Shown here in pieces: positions 8,403 to 17,491 of a stretch of 64,000 nt of DNA. Positions within the stretch are counted from its first letter, which is position 1, and every line of letters begins with the position of its first letter. The notes below the pieces were generated by a model, which saw nothing but the letters and a program-made list of their open reading frames with translations, was not told where the DNA came from and did no database searches. The DNA comes from Sphingobium cloacae (GTDB taxonomy: Bacteria; Pseudomonadota; Alphaproteobacteria; Sphingomonadales; Sphingomonadaceae): NCBI RefSeq assembly GCF_002355855.1, contig NZ_AP017655.1, positions 3,703,293 through 3,767,292 on the forward strand, read 5' to 3'. A program made the position numbers and the translations under genes.

Positions 8403-9410
8403 TCACGCCGCCCGGTGCGCGACGCTCTCCGGCAGGTCCTTGCCGAACACGCGCTGATAATATTCCGCCACCAGCGGCCGCTCCGCCTCGTCGCATTTGT
8501 TGAGGAAGGACAGGCGGAAGGCGAAGCCCACATCCTTGAAGATCAATGCGTTCTGCGCCCAGCTTATGACCGTGCGCGGCGACATGACGGTCGAGATGTC
8601 GCCGTTGACGAAGCCCTGGCGGGTGAGTTCCGCCACCTTGATCATATTCTCGACTTCCTTGCGGCCACCCTCATGGTCATATTCGCCCGACTTGGCGAGC
8701 ACGATCTGCGCTTCGGTCGCGGCGGGCAGATAGTTGAGCGTCACCACCAGGTTCCAGCGGTCCATCTGTCCCTGGTTGATCTGCTGGGTGCCGTGATAGA
8801 GACCCGTCGTATCGCCCAGGCCGACGGTGTTGGAGGTGGCGAACAGCCGGAACCACGGGTTCGGACGGATGACCCGGTTCTGGTCGAGCAGCGTCATCTT
8901 GCCGTCCGTCTCCAGAACGCGCTGGATGACGAACATCACATCCGGGCGGCCCGCGTCATATTCGTCGAACACCAGCGCGACCGGACGCTGCAACGACCAG
9001 GGGAGCAGCCCTTCCCGGAACTCGGTCACCTGCTGCCCTTCCTTGAGCACGATGGCGTCGCGCCCGACCAGGTCGATGCGGCTGATATGCGCGTCGAGGT
9101 TGATGCGGATGCACGGCCAGTTGAGCCGCGCCGCGACCTGCTCGATATGGCTCGACTTGCCGGTGCCGTGATAGCCCTGCACCATCACGCGACGGTTGAA
9201 GGCAAAGCCCGCGAGGATCGCCAGCGTCGTGTCCGGGTCGAACACATAGGCGGGATCGAGGTCGGGCACGCGCTCGTCGGCTTCGGAAAAGGCCGGAATC
9301 TTCATGTCGACATCGATGCCGAACACGTCGCGCGCATCGACTTCCCGGTCGGGCGCTTCCATCAGCGTGTCGTTGCGCGTGTCGGGCTGGACGTTGGGGA
9401 TGTCGGTCAT
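8403..9410 (-). CDS. cobS: Cobaltochelatase subunit CobS (AAA+ ATPase)
   Basis: A 335-residue AAA+ ATPase that hexamerises and works with CobT in cobalt insertion. Walker [10 protein letters not shown] is at residues 79-87, Walker B VALVFDE at 144-150, followed by sensor [11 protein letters not shown]. It has the CobS N-terminal extension and no further domains. The start ATG 9410 has only a weak ribosome binding site (AAGAGA). It is the first gene of the four-gene leftward unit. The BolA and DnaJ-like genes nearby reproduce the order seen in many alphaproteobacteria. Confidence 0.95.
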   Translation of the reverse strand: MTDIPNVQPDTRNDTLMEAPDREVDARDVFGIDVDMKIPAFSEADERVPDLDPAYVFDPDTTLAILAGFAFNRRVMVQGYHGTGKSSHIEQVAARLNWPCIRINLDAHISRIDLVGRDAIVLKEGQQVTEFREGLLPWSLQRPVALVFDEYDAGRPDVMFVIQRVLETDGKMTLLDQNRVIRPNPWFRLFATSNTVGLGDTTGLYHGTQQINQGQMDRWNLVVTLNYLPAATEAQIVLAKSGEYDHEGGRKEVENMIKVAELTRQGFVNGDISTVMSPRTVISWAQNALIFKDVGFAFRLSFLNKCDEAERPLVAEYYQRVFGKDLPESVAHRAA

Positions 9411-9568
9411 CGATCAATTCTCTTGGCAAAAACGAGTCATATGAGCCCTAACGGCTGGGATGGAGCGTGTCGATAGAGTGGGGGGATTGTCCAGAGGGTT
9501 CAAGAAGCCTGTTCCAATGGATTGGCCTGTCCTGTTTCATCGCCTGTTTACGGATGGGCTCTATCGTC

Positions 9569-9844
9569 ATGGCAATGCTGTTGTGGATGATTCCCCTTTT
9601 CTTTGTCGCGATCAATCTGATCACCATTTTCGCCTTCTGGGACGACAAGGCCCGCGCCATCGCGGGCGAATGGCGTATTTCTGAAGCCAGACTGCTAGGA
9701 TTGGCATTGATGGGAGGCTCGCCGGGGGCGCTATTTGCCCGCAGGTTTTTCCGGCACAAGACGCGCAAGGAGCCTTTCGCCACCCTTCTGCTCCTCATTG
9801 CTGTCATTCAACTGGGTCTGGGTATCGGCTGCTTCCTGTTCTGA
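9569..9844 (+). CDS. DUF1294 small membrane protein
   Basis: About 91 residues with two hydrophobic segments, an N-terminal one (MIPLFFVAINLITIFAF) and a C-terminal one (LLLIAVIQLGLGIGCFLF). Between them is the DUF1294 signature GSPGALFARRFFRHKTRK. I place the start at ATG 9569, which begins just before the first membrane segment as in relatives. ATG 9554 is possible, and neither has a good ribosome binding site. The gene stands alone, divergent from cobS and convergent with the DnaJ-like gene, whose stop is seven bases away. Function unknown. Confidence 0.8.
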   Translation: MAMLLWMIPLFFVAINLITIFAFWDDKARAIAGEWRISEARLLGLALMGGSPGALFARRFFRHKTRKEPFATLLLLIAVIQLGLGIGCFLF

Positions 9845-9850
9845 ACCGTT

Positions 9851-10468
9851 TCAGGCGAAAGCGACCGCCTTCCTGAGCCGCCCATAGGCTTCGATCACCG
9901 ATTGCAACGCGCTTTCATGGCTGCGGTCGCCGCCATTATGGTCGGGGTGATAGCGCCGCACCAGTTGCGTGTAGCGCGCCCGGAGCGCCTTGCGGTCCGC
10001 GTCGAGGGGCAGGCCCATCACCTCCAGCGCCTGCCGGTCCTCCCGCGAGAGGAACTTGCCGTCCGCTCGCGCGGCATTGTCCCGTTCCGCCCGCGCCTTG
10101 CGCTCGCGGAACCTGGCGCCGATGGCGTCCAGCGGGTCGGCAAAGTCCGCCCAGCGCGGCGGCGGGCTGGCGGCGTTGGAGGAAAAGGCCCGCGTCTCCC
10201 GCTCCCACCCCGCATAGGGGCGCTGGGCGGCGGCGATCTCGTCGGCGTTCATGCCGCTGAAGAAATTATAGCCCTGATTGAATTGCCGCACATGTTCCAG
10301 GCACAGCCAGCGCCAGCGCGGCCCTTCATGGCTGGAGGCGCGTTCCTCCAGCGGCGGCGCGCGAAACTCGCCCGGCTCCTCGCATCCCGCGACCGCGCAG
10401 GGGCGGTCGCTTTCCACGCGGCCGTGGAAGCGGTTGAAACGGCGGGTCGAGAAGGGATCGCTGGCCAA
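9851..10468 (-). CDS. J-domain (DnaJ-like) protein with C-terminal J domain
   Basis: A 205-residue Hsp70 co-chaperone-like protein. The J domain is at the C-terminus, with the HPD motif at residues 174-176 (RRYHPDHNGG). The N-terminal half holds Cys24, Cys29 and Cys56-x2-His59, which could bind a metal. The start is TTG 10468, preceded by AGGA. No ATG fits the conserved N-terminus FNRFHGRVE. It is divergent from bolA with 44 bp between starts. This J protein beside bolA and cobS is a recurring alphaproteobacterial arrangement. Confidence 0.85.
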   Translation of the reverse strand: MASDPFSTRRFNRFHGRVESDRPCAVAGCEEPGEFRAPPLEERASSHEGPRWRWLCLEHVRQFNQGYNFFSGMNADEIAAAQRPYAGWERETRAFSSNAASPPPRWADFADPLDAIGARFRERKARAERDNAARADGKFLSREDRQALEVMGLPLDADRKALRARYTQLVRRYHPDHNGGDRSHESALQSVIEAYGRLRKAVAFA

Positions 10469-10512
10469 GACTGTCCTGATGCAAGTTCGCGCAAAGGACC
10501 TATATAGGAAAG

Positions 10513-10797
10513 ATGACCGACCAAGCGAAAGGCCCCGTGGCCACCGAAATCGAATCCCGCCTGCGCGCCGCCCTGTCGCCCCTGAGCCTCGCCGTCATCG
10601 ACGATAGCGAGATGCATCGCGGCCATGCCGGGCATGACGGATCGGGCGAAAGCCATTTCACGGTGGAGATCGTCGCGGACCGCTTCACAGGGCAAAACCG
10701 GGTGGCGCGCCAGCGGCTCGTCAACGCCGCGCTGGCGGACCTGCTGCAAGAGAAGGTGCACGCCCTCGCGATCAAGGCGAAGGCGCCGGGCGAATAA
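10513..10797 (+). CDS. bolA: BolA family protein
   Basis: A 94-residue BolA-fold protein. In other bacteria these partner monothiol glutaredoxins in iron-sulfur cluster handling and affect cell shape. The signature (SHFTVEIVADRFTGQNRVARQ) is clear, as are the preceding His residues usable as cluster ligands. AGGAAAG precedes ATG 10513. Gene order bolA / dnaJ-like / cobS supports orthology with the alphaproteobacterial BolA of this locus. Confidence 0.92.
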   Translation: MTDQAKGPVATEIESRLRAALSPLSLAVIDDSEMHRGHAGHDGSGESHFTVEIVADRFTGQNRVARQRLVNAALADLLQEKVHALAIKAKAPGE

Positions 10798-10820
10798 GGA
10801 AACTCAGGGAAGGACGGATC

Positions 10821-11723
10821 ATGCGGGACGACTTCATCATTCAGACGATCACGCCGACCAGTCACGACCTGGGCGATTTCCGCGTCCACCGCGCGCTGCC
10901 GGCCAGGGAACGCACCATGGTCGGCCCCTTCATCTTCTTCGATCAGGCCGGCCCCGCGCAGATCGGCCCCGGACAGGGCGTGGACGTGCGGCCGCATCCG
11001 CACATCAACCTCGCCACCGTCACTTACATGTATGAAGGCGCGTTCCTGCATCGCGATTCCCTGGGCACCGAACAGCTTATCGAGCCGGGCGCGGTCAACC
11101 TGATGACGGCGGGCAGGGGCATCGTCCATTCCGAACGCTCGCCCGAGGCGGACCGCGCCCGCGCCTCCCGGCTCTCCGCGATCCAGACATGGCTCGCCCT
11201 GCCCGACCGGAACGAGGAGATGGACCCCGCCTTCGAGCATGTGGGGGAGGATCGCCTGCCCGTGATCGACAGCGGCGCGGCCCGCGCCCGCGTCATCATG
11301 GGAACGCTCTGGGGCCAGCGCGCGCCGGTCACCACCTATGCCGACACCATTTATGCCGACATCCAGCTTTCGCCCGGCGGCCGCGTGCCCATCGATCCCT
11401 CGGCGGACGAGCGGGCCATTTATGTGTCGGGCGGCGACGCGGCGCTCGACGGGATATTGCTCCGGTCCCAGACGCTCTATGTCCTGCGCCCCGGCGCCAG
11501 CGCCACATTGATGAGCGTCGATGGCGGCCGGGTGGTGCTGTGCGGCGGAGAAGCCTTCGCCTCGCCCCGCCATGTCTGGTGGAACTTCGTGTCCTCGACC
11601 ACCGAGCGGCTGATGCAGGCGCGCGAGGATTGGGAAGCGATGCGCTTTCCCCTCATCCCCGGCGACGATCGGGAATATATCCCTATCCCGCAAGGCCGCC
11701 CCAAGACGGTCAGCTATCCCTGA
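10821..11723 (+). CDS. Pirin family protein
   Basis: A 300-residue bicupin. The N-terminal cupin has the pirin metal site: His59 and His61 (VRPHPHINLAT), His103 and Glu105 (RGIVHSERSPE). Many bacterial pirins oxidise quercetin or act as redox-sensing regulators. Which applies here is unknown. ATG 10821 has a GGGAAGGA ribosome binding site, and the gene follows bolA by 23 bases, probably on the same transcript. The length is typical of the longer bacterial pirins. Confidence 0.9.
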   Translation: MRDDFIIQTITPTSHDLGDFRVHRALPARERTMVGPFIFFDQAGPAQIGPGQGVDVRPHPHINLATVTYMYEGAFLHRDSLGTEQLIEPGAVNLMTAGRGIVHSERSPEADRARASRLSAIQTWLALPDRNEEMDPAFEHVGEDRLPVIDSGAARARVIMGTLWGQRAPVTTYADTIYADIQLSPGGRVPIDPSADERAIYVSGGDAALDGILLRSQTLYVLRPGASATLMSVDGGRVVLCGGEAFASPRHVWWNFVSSTTERLMQAREDWEAMRFPLIPGDDREYIPIPQGRPKTVSYP

Positions 11724-11804
11724 GGGCCGATAGCACTGGACAGCGCGCCGCCAACGGGGCAAGAGCCGCGCGATCCCTTTTCCGCGCAGCATCGAAGGAA
11801 TCCC

Positions 11805-12185
11805 ATGTCCCGCAAGCTCATATCTTCCGGTTCGCCCTTCGAGGCGCGTGTCGGCTATTCCCGCGCTCTGGTCCAGGGCGACTGGTGCTTCGTATCGGGC
11901 ACGACCGGCTACGATCCCGAAACCCGGGCCATGCCCGAACGCGTCGCCGATCAGGCGGCCAATGCGCTGAAGGTCATCGGCGCGGCGCTGGAGGAAGGGG
12001 GCTTCACCTTCGCAGACGTGGTGCGCGTGAACTATTACATCACCGACACCGCCTATTGGGATGAAATGGCCGCGCCCCTGCGCGCCGTGTTCGGCGACAT
12101 CCGCCCCGCCGCCACCTGCACCGTCACCGGCCTTATCGAGCCGTTGATGAAAATCGAAATCGACGTCACCGCTTTCAAGGGATAA
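11805..12185 (+). CDS. Rid/YjgF family protein without the RidA arginine
   Basis: A 126-residue Rid-fold protein. Archetypal RidA hydrolyses reactive 2-aminoacrylate using an arginine in a PARSCVEV-like motif. The equivalent stretch here is PAATCTVTGL, so that arginine is missing, and it belongs to one of the Rid subfamilies whose activity is not established. GAAGGA precedes ATG 11805. It is followed after six bases by the ArsC-like gene, suggesting co-transcription. Confidence 0.88.
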   Translation: MSRKLISSGSPFEARVGYSRALVQGDWCFVSGTTGYDPETRAMPERVADQAANALKVIGAALEEGGFTFADVVRVNYYITDTAYWDEMAAPLRAVFGDIRPAATCTVTGLIEPLMKIEIDVTAFKG

Positions 12186-12191
12186 TCCGCC

Positions 12192-12548
12192 ATGATCACC
12201 ATGTATGGCATCAAGAATTGCGACACCATCAAGAAAGCGCGCAATTTCCTCGACAACAGCCGCGTGTCCTACAGCTTCCACGACTATAAGGTGTCGGGCG
12301 TGGACGAAGCGGCGCTGCGCGGCTGGGTGGACGAACATGGCTGGGAAACCATCCTCAACCGTTCGGGCACGACCTTCCGCGCTTTGCCCGAAGGCGACCG
12401 CGCCCATATCGACGCGGACAAGGCCGTGCTGCTGATGATGGCGAATCCCTCCATGATCAAGCGCCCGATCCTGGACCTGGGCGGCCGCACCATCGTCGGC
12501 TTCAAGGCATCGACCTATGAAAATGCGCTGGAGGGCGTGTCGGCGTGA
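12192..12548 (+). CDS. ArsC/Spx/YffB family protein
   Basis: A 118-residue thioredoxin-fold protein of the arsenate-reductase-related family. The N-terminal YGIKNCDTIKKA with a single cysteine matches the YffB/Spx-like branch rather than a proven arsenate reductase. The C-terminal MIKRPILDLGGRTIVGFK is the family's ligand-contact motif. No arsenic genes are nearby. It probably uses glutathione, but this is inferred from relatives. Confidence 0.88.
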   Translation: MITMYGIKNCDTIKKARNFLDNSRVSYSFHDYKVSGVDEAALRGWVDEHGWETILNRSGTTFRALPEGDRAHIDADKAVLLMMANPSMIKRPILDLGGRTIVGFKASTYENALEGVSA

Positions 12549-12591
12549 AGCGCGGGGCGCGGGCAGGGCATAATCCCTGAATTTCCGCGCC

Positions 12592-12605
12592 TTGATCCTT
12601 GTCAA
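12592..12605. promoter_or_regulatory. Candidate FNR/FixK-type operator
   Basis: TTGATCCTTGTCAA fits TTGAY-N4-RTCAA, the dyad bound by FNR/Anr/FixK regulators. It lies 28 bases upstream of the ATG of the Rrf2-family regulator gene, in the only gap of its small gene cluster. The transcription start is unknown, so activation or repression cannot be told. A Crp/Fnr-family gene lies at 36530-37267. Confidence 0.4.
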
Positions 12606-12633
12606 ATGCCGGGCATGAGCGAATAACGGGATC

Positions 12634-13062
12634 ATGCTCTCGCAGAAGACCCGTTACGCCATCCGCGCGCTTCAGCATCTGGCCGATCGCTACCGTCAGG
12701 GTCCGGTGCCGCTCACCGAAATTTCCACGAAGCAGAATATCCCCGCCAAATTCCTGACGGTGATCCTGTCCGAACTGGCGCGCGAGGGGCTGGTGGAAAC
12801 GCAGCGCGGGCGGGACGGCGGCTACTGGCTGGCCTTGGCGCCGGTCGACATCAGCTATGGCGATATCGTGCGGCTGACGCGGGGATCGCTCGCGCTCACG
12901 CCCTGCGCCAGCCGTTTCGCGCATGAAACCTGCAACAATTGCCTGCCCGAATCGGAATGCCGCCTGCATCGCGTGATGCTGCGCCTGCGGGACGAAACGG
13001 CCAAGGTGCTGGACGGCATCAGCCTGGCCGAGCAATTCGACATGGAGGAAACGGAGCGGTAG
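12634..13062 (+). CDS. Rrf2 family transcriptional regulator with cysteine cluster
   Basis: A 142-residue winged-helix regulator. The N-terminal HTH is clear (LSQKTRYAIRALQHLAD, GRDGGYWLALAP). Cysteines 91, 100, 103 and 109 follow in the region where IscR/NsrR-type proteins hold an iron-sulfur cluster, though the spacing (x8, x2, x5) differs from IscR's three-cysteine pattern. A sensor of iron-sulfur, redox or NO status is a reasonable inference. No isc/suf genes are adjacent. An FNR-like box lies just upstream. Confidence 0.88.
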   Translation: MLSQKTRYAIRALQHLADRYRQGPVPLTEISTKQNIPAKFLTVILSELAREGLVETQRGRDGGYWLALAPVDISYGDIVRLTRGSLALTPCASRFAHETCNNCLPESECRLHRVMLRLRDETAKVLDGISLAEQFDMEETER

Positions 13063-13112
13063 GGACGAAGCGAAGTCTTGCGCCGCGCCGTTCCCTTCGC
13101 CACATCGGGGTC

Positions 13113-13769
13113 ATGACCATGCCTCCGCTCAAAGCCGCGATCATTCCCGTCACGCCGTTCCAGCAGAATTGCACATTGCTCTGGTGCACGGCCACCAACA
13201 AGGGCGCCTTCGTCGATCCGGGCGGCGACCTTCCCCGGCTGAAGGCCGCAGCGGCGCAGCAGGGCGTCACCATCGAAAAGCTGCTCGTCACCCACGGCCA
13301 TATCGATCATTGCGGACAGGCGGGCATATTGGCGAAGGACCTCGGCGTCCCGATCGAAGGGCCGCACGAAGCGGACCGTTTCTGGATCGACCAGCTTGCC
13401 GACGACGGTACGCGCTACGGCATGGAAGGCGAGGTGTTCGAGCCGGACCGCTGGCTGACGGACAGCGATCAGGTGACGGTCGGCGATCTGGTGCTGGACG
13501 TGCTCCATTGTCCCGGCCACACGCCCGGCCATGTCGTCTTCCACCATGCCCCCAGCAAGCTCGCCATCGTGGGCGACGTGCTGTTCCAGGGTTCCATCGG
13601 CCGCACCGATTTCGCCAGGGGCAATCATCAGGACCTGATCGACGCGATCACCGGCAAGCTGTGGCCGCTGGGCGGCGACACCGCCTTCGTTCCCGGCCAT
13701 GGTCCGATGAGCAATTTCGCGCATGAACGGCGCAGCAATCCCTTCGTCGCCGACGCGGTGCTGGCCTGA
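13113..13769 (+). CDS. MBL-fold metallo-hydrolase (glyoxalase II-like, YcbL type)
   Basis: A 218-residue metallo-beta-lactamase-fold hydrolase. The THGHIDHCG metal motif is at residues 60-68, followed by CPGHTPGHVVF, VGDVLFQGSIGRTD and FVPGHGP, the ligand set of the glyoxalase II-like branch. It lacks the C-terminal substrate domain of true glyoxalase II. I use ATG 13113 (MTMPPLKAAIIPVTPF). The frame is open further upstream but without family sequence. Substrate is probably a glutathione or other thioester, by family analogy. Confidence 0.9.
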   Translation: MTMPPLKAAIIPVTPFQQNCTLLWCTATNKGAFVDPGGDLPRLKAAAAQQGVTIEKLLVTHGHIDHCGQAGILAKDLGVPIEGPHEADRFWIDQLADDGTRYGMEGEVFEPDRWLTDSDQVTVGDLVLDVLHCPGHTPGHVVFHHAPSKLAIVGDVLFQGSIGRTDFARGNHQDLIDAITGKLWPLGGDTAFVPGHGPMSNFAHERRSNPFVADAVLA

Positions 13770-13771
13770 GC

Positions 13772-14203
13772 CTATAGCGCCGCCATCGCGGGCGGGACGG
13801 GCCATCCCCGCGTTCCCTGATAGGCGGCATACAGCGCGGCGCAGGCCAGCGCGGTCAGGATGAACCAGGTCAGCAGGGCCCCGATGGCGCGCAAGGGGCT
13901 CCCGCCTTCCGCGTCCATGCCAAGCCCATGGCAAAGGCGCGCCAGGACATAGGCCAGCGCGCCGATCCACAGCCACAACGACGCGCCCAGCGCCATTTCG
14001 ATGAGGGCGGACAGGATCAGCACCATGGGCGTATATTCGATGAAATTGGCGTGGGCGCGCATCCGCCGGGCGAGCAGCGCATTGCCGCCATCGCCGTGCA
14101 GCGCCGCCTTGTCGGCCATCCGGATTCGCACGCAGCGGCTCGCCAGCCACAGGTTGATGAGCGCGCAGGCCGCGGCCAGCGTCAATGTGATCGGAAGCAG
14201 CAT
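13772..14203 (-). CDS. MAPEG family membrane protein
   Basis: A 143-residue protein with four hydrophobic segments and the MAPEG signature in the first loop (ARRMRAHANFIEYTPMVLIL). Eukaryotic relatives are glutathione-dependent membrane enzymes. Bacterial ones are mostly uncharacterised. It converges on the metallo-hydrolase gene with two bases between the stops. Confidence 0.88.
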   Translation of the reverse strand: MLLPITLTLAAACALINLWLASRCVRIRMADKAALHGDGGNALLARRMRAHANFIEYTPMVLILSALIEMALGASLWLWIGALAYVLARLCHGLGMDAEGGSPLRAIGALLTWFILTALACAALYAAYQGTRGWPVPPAMAAL

Positions 14204-14415
14204 GAAGTCCTATCCCCAGCCATGATGGAGACGGCAGCATAGGATACGCGCCGTATGCGGCAAGGAAGGACTTGCACCCCGGCCAAAAACCGGTATAGGC
14301 GCAGGGCTTCGCGATCACCCGGGCCGCATGGGTCTGCGGCGCCTGTGGCGTCCGCATCCATCGGATGTCGGCCAGTCGCACAACCAGATTTTTATTTACG
14401 GAATAAGGTGCCGAC

Positions 14416-14595
14416 ATGGCTGTCCCCAAGAGGAAAACGTCTCCCTCCCGCCGCGGCATGCGCCGCAGCCACGATTCGCTGCGCGTCGAAGCGTTCCAGG
14501 AATGCTCGAACTGCGGCGAACTGAAGCGTCCGCACAATCTGTGCGACGCCTGCGGCCATTATAATGGCCGTGAAATCGTTGCCGTCGGAGCCTGA
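14416..14595 (+). CDS. rpmF: 50S ribosomal protein L32
   Basis: A 59-residue ribosomal protein beginning [20 protein letters not shown], with a zinc-ribbon-type CSNC...CDAC pair ([18 protein letters not shown]). An AAGG ribosome binding site precedes ATG 14416. The gene leads the conserved rpmF-plsX-fabH cluster linking ribosome production with fatty-acid and phospholipid initiation. Confidence 0.97.
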   Translation: MAVPKRKTSPSRRGMRRSHDSLRVEAFQECSNCGELKRPHNLCDACGHYNGREIVAVGA

Positions 14596-14627
14596 CGACA
14601 TCCTTTCCGCCCAAAAGGTGATCTGAC

Positions 14628-15686
14628 TTGTCCAGCCAACCGCGAATCGCAATCGACGCGATGGGCGGGGATGAAGGCGTGCGCGTGATGATGGCGGGCG
14701 TGGCTCTGGCCCGCCGCCGTCATGACGGCCTGCGCTTCCTCCTGTTCGGCGATGAGACGCGGATCAAGGCGGCGCTCGACCATCATCCCAATCTGCGCGC
14801 GGCTTCCGAAGTCGTCCATAGCGATTCGGTGGTCGACGGCAGCGAAAAGCCCAGCACCGCGATTCGCAAGAAGGGCAGTTCGATGAGCATGGCGATCGCC
14901 GCCGTGAAGTCGGGCGACGCCGGGGCGGCGGTATCGGCGGGCAACACCGGCGCGCTGATGGCGATGGCGAAACTCGCGCTGCGCACCATGCCCGGCATCG
15001 ACCGGCCCGCGCTCGCCGCCATGTTGCCGACGCTGGGCGATAACGACGTGGTCATGCTGGACCTTGGCGCGAACACGGAATGCGACGCGCGCAACCTCGT
15101 CCAGTTCGCGGTGATGGGCGCGGCCTATGCCCGCATCGCCTGCGACCTTGAACGGCCCCGCGTCCGCCTGCTCAATATCGGCACGGAAGAGCTCAAGGGC
15201 ACGGATGAAATCCGCGACGCCGCCGCGATCCTGCGCGCCGCCGATGCGCTGCCCCTGTCCTTCGAGGGTTTTACCGAGGGCGACAAGATCGGCCGCGGCG
15301 ACGTGGACGTGATCGCGTGCGACGGCTTTTCGGGCAATGTCGCGCTCAAGACGGCGGAGGGCACCGCCCGCTTCGTCACCGACCTGCTGCGCAAGGCGTT
15401 CACCAGTTCGCTGCGGTCCAAGATCGGCTTCCTGATCTCCAAGCCCGCCATGCATCTGCTGAAGCATCATCTCGACCCCAACAACCATAATGGCGCGGTC
15501 TTTCTGGGCCTCAACGGCGTCGTCGTGAAAAGCCATGGCAGCGCCAACGACAAGGGCGTGGCCAACGCCGTCCATGTCGCCGCGCGCCTGCTGGAGGAAG
15601 ACATCACCCGGCGCATCGCCGCCGACATGGCGGGGGTCGCGGCCCTGTTCAACGTCGCATCCAAGCAGGAGTTGCCGGTCAAGTGA
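14628..15686 (+). CDS. plsX: Phosphate acyltransferase PlsX
   Basis: Converts acyl-ACP to acyl-phosphate for the first step of phospholipid synthesis. The 352 residues start [12 protein letters not shown] and contain [23 protein letters not shown] and [21 protein letters not shown] motifs of the family. The start is TTG 14628, preceded by AAGGTGA. The next ATG would remove the conserved N-terminus. It follows rpmF by 32 bases and overlaps fabH by four (GTGA). Confidence 0.96.
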   Translation: MSSQPRIAIDAMGGDEGVRVMMAGVALARRRHDGLRFLLFGDETRIKAALDHHPNLRAASEVVHSDSVVDGSEKPSTAIRKKGSSMSMAIAAVKSGDAGAAVSAGNTGALMAMAKLALRTMPGIDRPALAAMLPTLGDNDVVMLDLGANTECDARNLVQFAVMGAAYARIACDLERPRVRLLNIGTEELKGTDEIRDAAAILRAADALPLSFEGFTEGDKIGRGDVDVIACDGFSGNVALKTAEGTARFVTDLLRKAFTSSLRSKIGFLISKPAMHLLKHHLDPNNHNGAVFLGLNGVVVKSHGSANDKGVANAVHVAARLLEEDITRRIAADMAGVAALFNVASKQELPVK

Positions 15687-16651
15687 TCCGCCGTTCGATA
15701 TTATTGGGCACGGGCTCTGCCCTTCCGGCGCGCAAGGTCACCAACGCGGAACTGGCGCAGACCGTCGACACCAGCGACGAATGGATCGTGGAGCGCACCG
15801 GCATCCGCGCGCGCTATATCGCGGGGGAGGGGGAGACCACCGTATCCCTGGCGACCGACGCGGCCCGCGCCGCCCTGGACGCCGCCGGGCTGGCGCCGCG
15901 GGACATCGACCTCGTCATCCTCGCGACCGCCACCCCGGACCAGACCTTCCCGGCCAGCGCCACGCTGGTGCAGGCCGCGCTGGGCATCGACGATTGCGTC
16001 GCCTTCGACGTCGCGGCGGTCTGTTCGGGCTTCCTCTATGCCCTGACCGTGGCCGACAGCATGATCCGCTCCGGCGCGGCGCGGCGCGCCCTGGTGATCG
16101 GATCGGAAACCTTCAGCCGCATCCTCGACTGGGAGGACCGCACCACCTGCGTCCTGTTCGGCGACGGTGCCGGCGCGGTCGTGCTGGGCGCGGAGGAAAG
16201 CGAGAGCGGCGCGCGCGGCATCCTCGCCTCGAAACTCCATGCCGACGGACGCCACAACCAGCTTCTCTATGTGGACGGCGGGCCTTCCACCACGCAGACC
16301 GTCGGCAAGCTGCGGATGAGGGGGCAGGAAGTGTTCCGCCATGCCGTCGTCAACCTGGCATCCGTCCTGACCGAAGTGCTGGCGCTGGCGGATTTGACCC
16401 CCGCCGACATCGATTGGCTGGTCCCGCATCAGGCCAATGCCCGGATTCTCGACGCGACCGCGCGCAAGCTGAAACTGTCGCCGGACAAGGTCATCATGAC
16501 GGTGGACCGGCATGCCAACACCTCCGCCGCGTCGGTGCCGCTGGCGCTTGACCTCGCGATGCGCGACGGGCGGATCGGGGCGGGCGATCTGCTGGTTCTC
16601 GAAGCCATGGGCGGCGGGTTTACCTGGGGCGCCTGCGCCTTGCGCCTGTAA
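15683..16651 (+). CDS. fabH: Beta-ketoacyl-ACP synthase III
   Basis: Condenses acetyl-CoA with malonyl-ACP to start fatty-acid synthesis. The 322-residue protein shows the catalytic triad Cys114 (AVCSGFLYA), His249 (VPHQANARI) and Asn279 (HANTSAAS). It starts with GTG 15683, overlapping the plsX stop, so translation is coupled. The order rpmF-plsX-fabH-ihfA is standard for alphaproteobacteria. Confidence 0.97.
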   Translation: MIRRSILLGTGSALPARKVTNAELAQTVDTSDEWIVERTGIRARYIAGEGETTVSLATDAARAALDAAGLAPRDIDLVILATATPDQTFPASATLVQAALGIDDCVAFDVAAVCSGFLYALTVADSMIRSGAARRALVIGSETFSRILDWEDRTTCVLFGDGAGAVVLGAEESESGARGILASKLHADGRHNQLLYVDGGPSTTQTVGKLRMRGQEVFRHAVVNLASVLTEVLALADLTPADIDWLVPHQANARILDATARKLKLSPDKVIMTVDRHANTSAASVPLALDLAMRDGRIGAGDLLVLEAMGGGFTWGACALRL

Positions 16652-16767
16652 AGCTTTTTTGCCGCTGTAAAGTGCAGTTTTGAAACATTTTCCTACCCCT
16701 ATGCCACCTTGCGGAAACCATATTTTTCCGGCACATTCCCGATCGGGGCATTAATCGGGGACAGTAT

Positions 16768-17073
16768 ATGGCAGGCAATGGAACCTTGACGCGCGCGGAC
16801 CTTGCGGAAAGCGTCAATCGTCACATTGGCCTTTCGCGCGCGGAAGCGGCGGCGCTCGTCGAATCCATCCTCGAACATATGGCAAGCGCCTTGGAACGCG
16901 GGGAGAATGTGAAGATCTCCAGTTTCGGTACCTTCGTCCTGCGCGACAAGAATCAGCGCATGGGCCGCAATCCCAAGACCGGCGTGGAAGTGCCGATCGA
17001 GCCGCGCCGGGTGCTGACCTTCCGCGCCAGCCAGGCGATGCGGGACCGGGTCGCGAACGCCGGAGCGGCCTGA
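16768..17073 (+). CDS. ihfA: Integration host factor subunit alpha
   Basis: A 101-residue DNA-bending histone-like protein that pairs with IHF-beta. The signature [20 protein letters not shown] and the arm motif [12 protein letters not shown] are complete. It lies after fabH with 116 bases between and before a MerR-family gene, an arrangement usual in this group. ihfB is not in the window. Confidence 0.95.
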   Translation: MAGNGTLTRADLAESVNRHIGLSRAEAAALVESILEHMASALERGENVKISSFGTFVLRDKNQRMGRNPKTGVEVPIEPRRVLTFRASQAMRDRVANAGAA

Positions 17074-17147
17074 TCGTCCCTTTTTCGCGCATATCAGTGC
17101 TTTACCATGGTTGACCTTGGCTTAACTATGGGTGCAACATCCCGGCC

Positions 17148-17489
17148 ATGGAAAAGGCAGAGGGCGCGTTTCTGACAATCAGCGAGTTGGCTGGCGAGCT
17201 GGGTCTTCCACAACATATCCTGCGCTATTGGGAAACGCGCTTTCCGCAGCTCCGTCCCCTGCAACGGGCGGGCAACCGGCGTTACTACCGCCCGGCCGAT
17301 GTGGCGCTCGTCCGCCGGATCGACCAGCTTCTGAATGTCGAAGGCTTCACCGTGCGCGGCGCGCAGAAGGCGCTGGCGGACGGCAACGGGGTCATGCCGC
17401 CCCGGGCGGAGGAGCGCCGGCCCGAAACCGATCTCGTCAAGCGGCTGGAGTCGATCCGCGTCACGCTGGCGCGGGCGCTGGGCGAATAG
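17148..17489 (+). CDS. MerR family transcriptional regulator
   Basis: A 113-residue regulator with an N-terminal MerR winged helix (LTISELAGELGLPQHILRYW, NRRYYRPADVALVRRID). The C-terminus is short and has no metal-binding cysteines, so it belongs to the MlrA/CarA-like HTH group and not to the metal sensors. It follows ihfA by 74 bases. Target genes are unknown. Confidence 0.88.
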   Translation: MEKAEGAFLTISELAGELGLPQHILRYWETRFPQLRPLQRAGNRRYYRPADVALVRRIDQLLNVEGFTVRGAQKALADGNGVMPPRAEERRPETDLVKRLESIRVTLARALGE

Positions 17490-17491
17490 CC

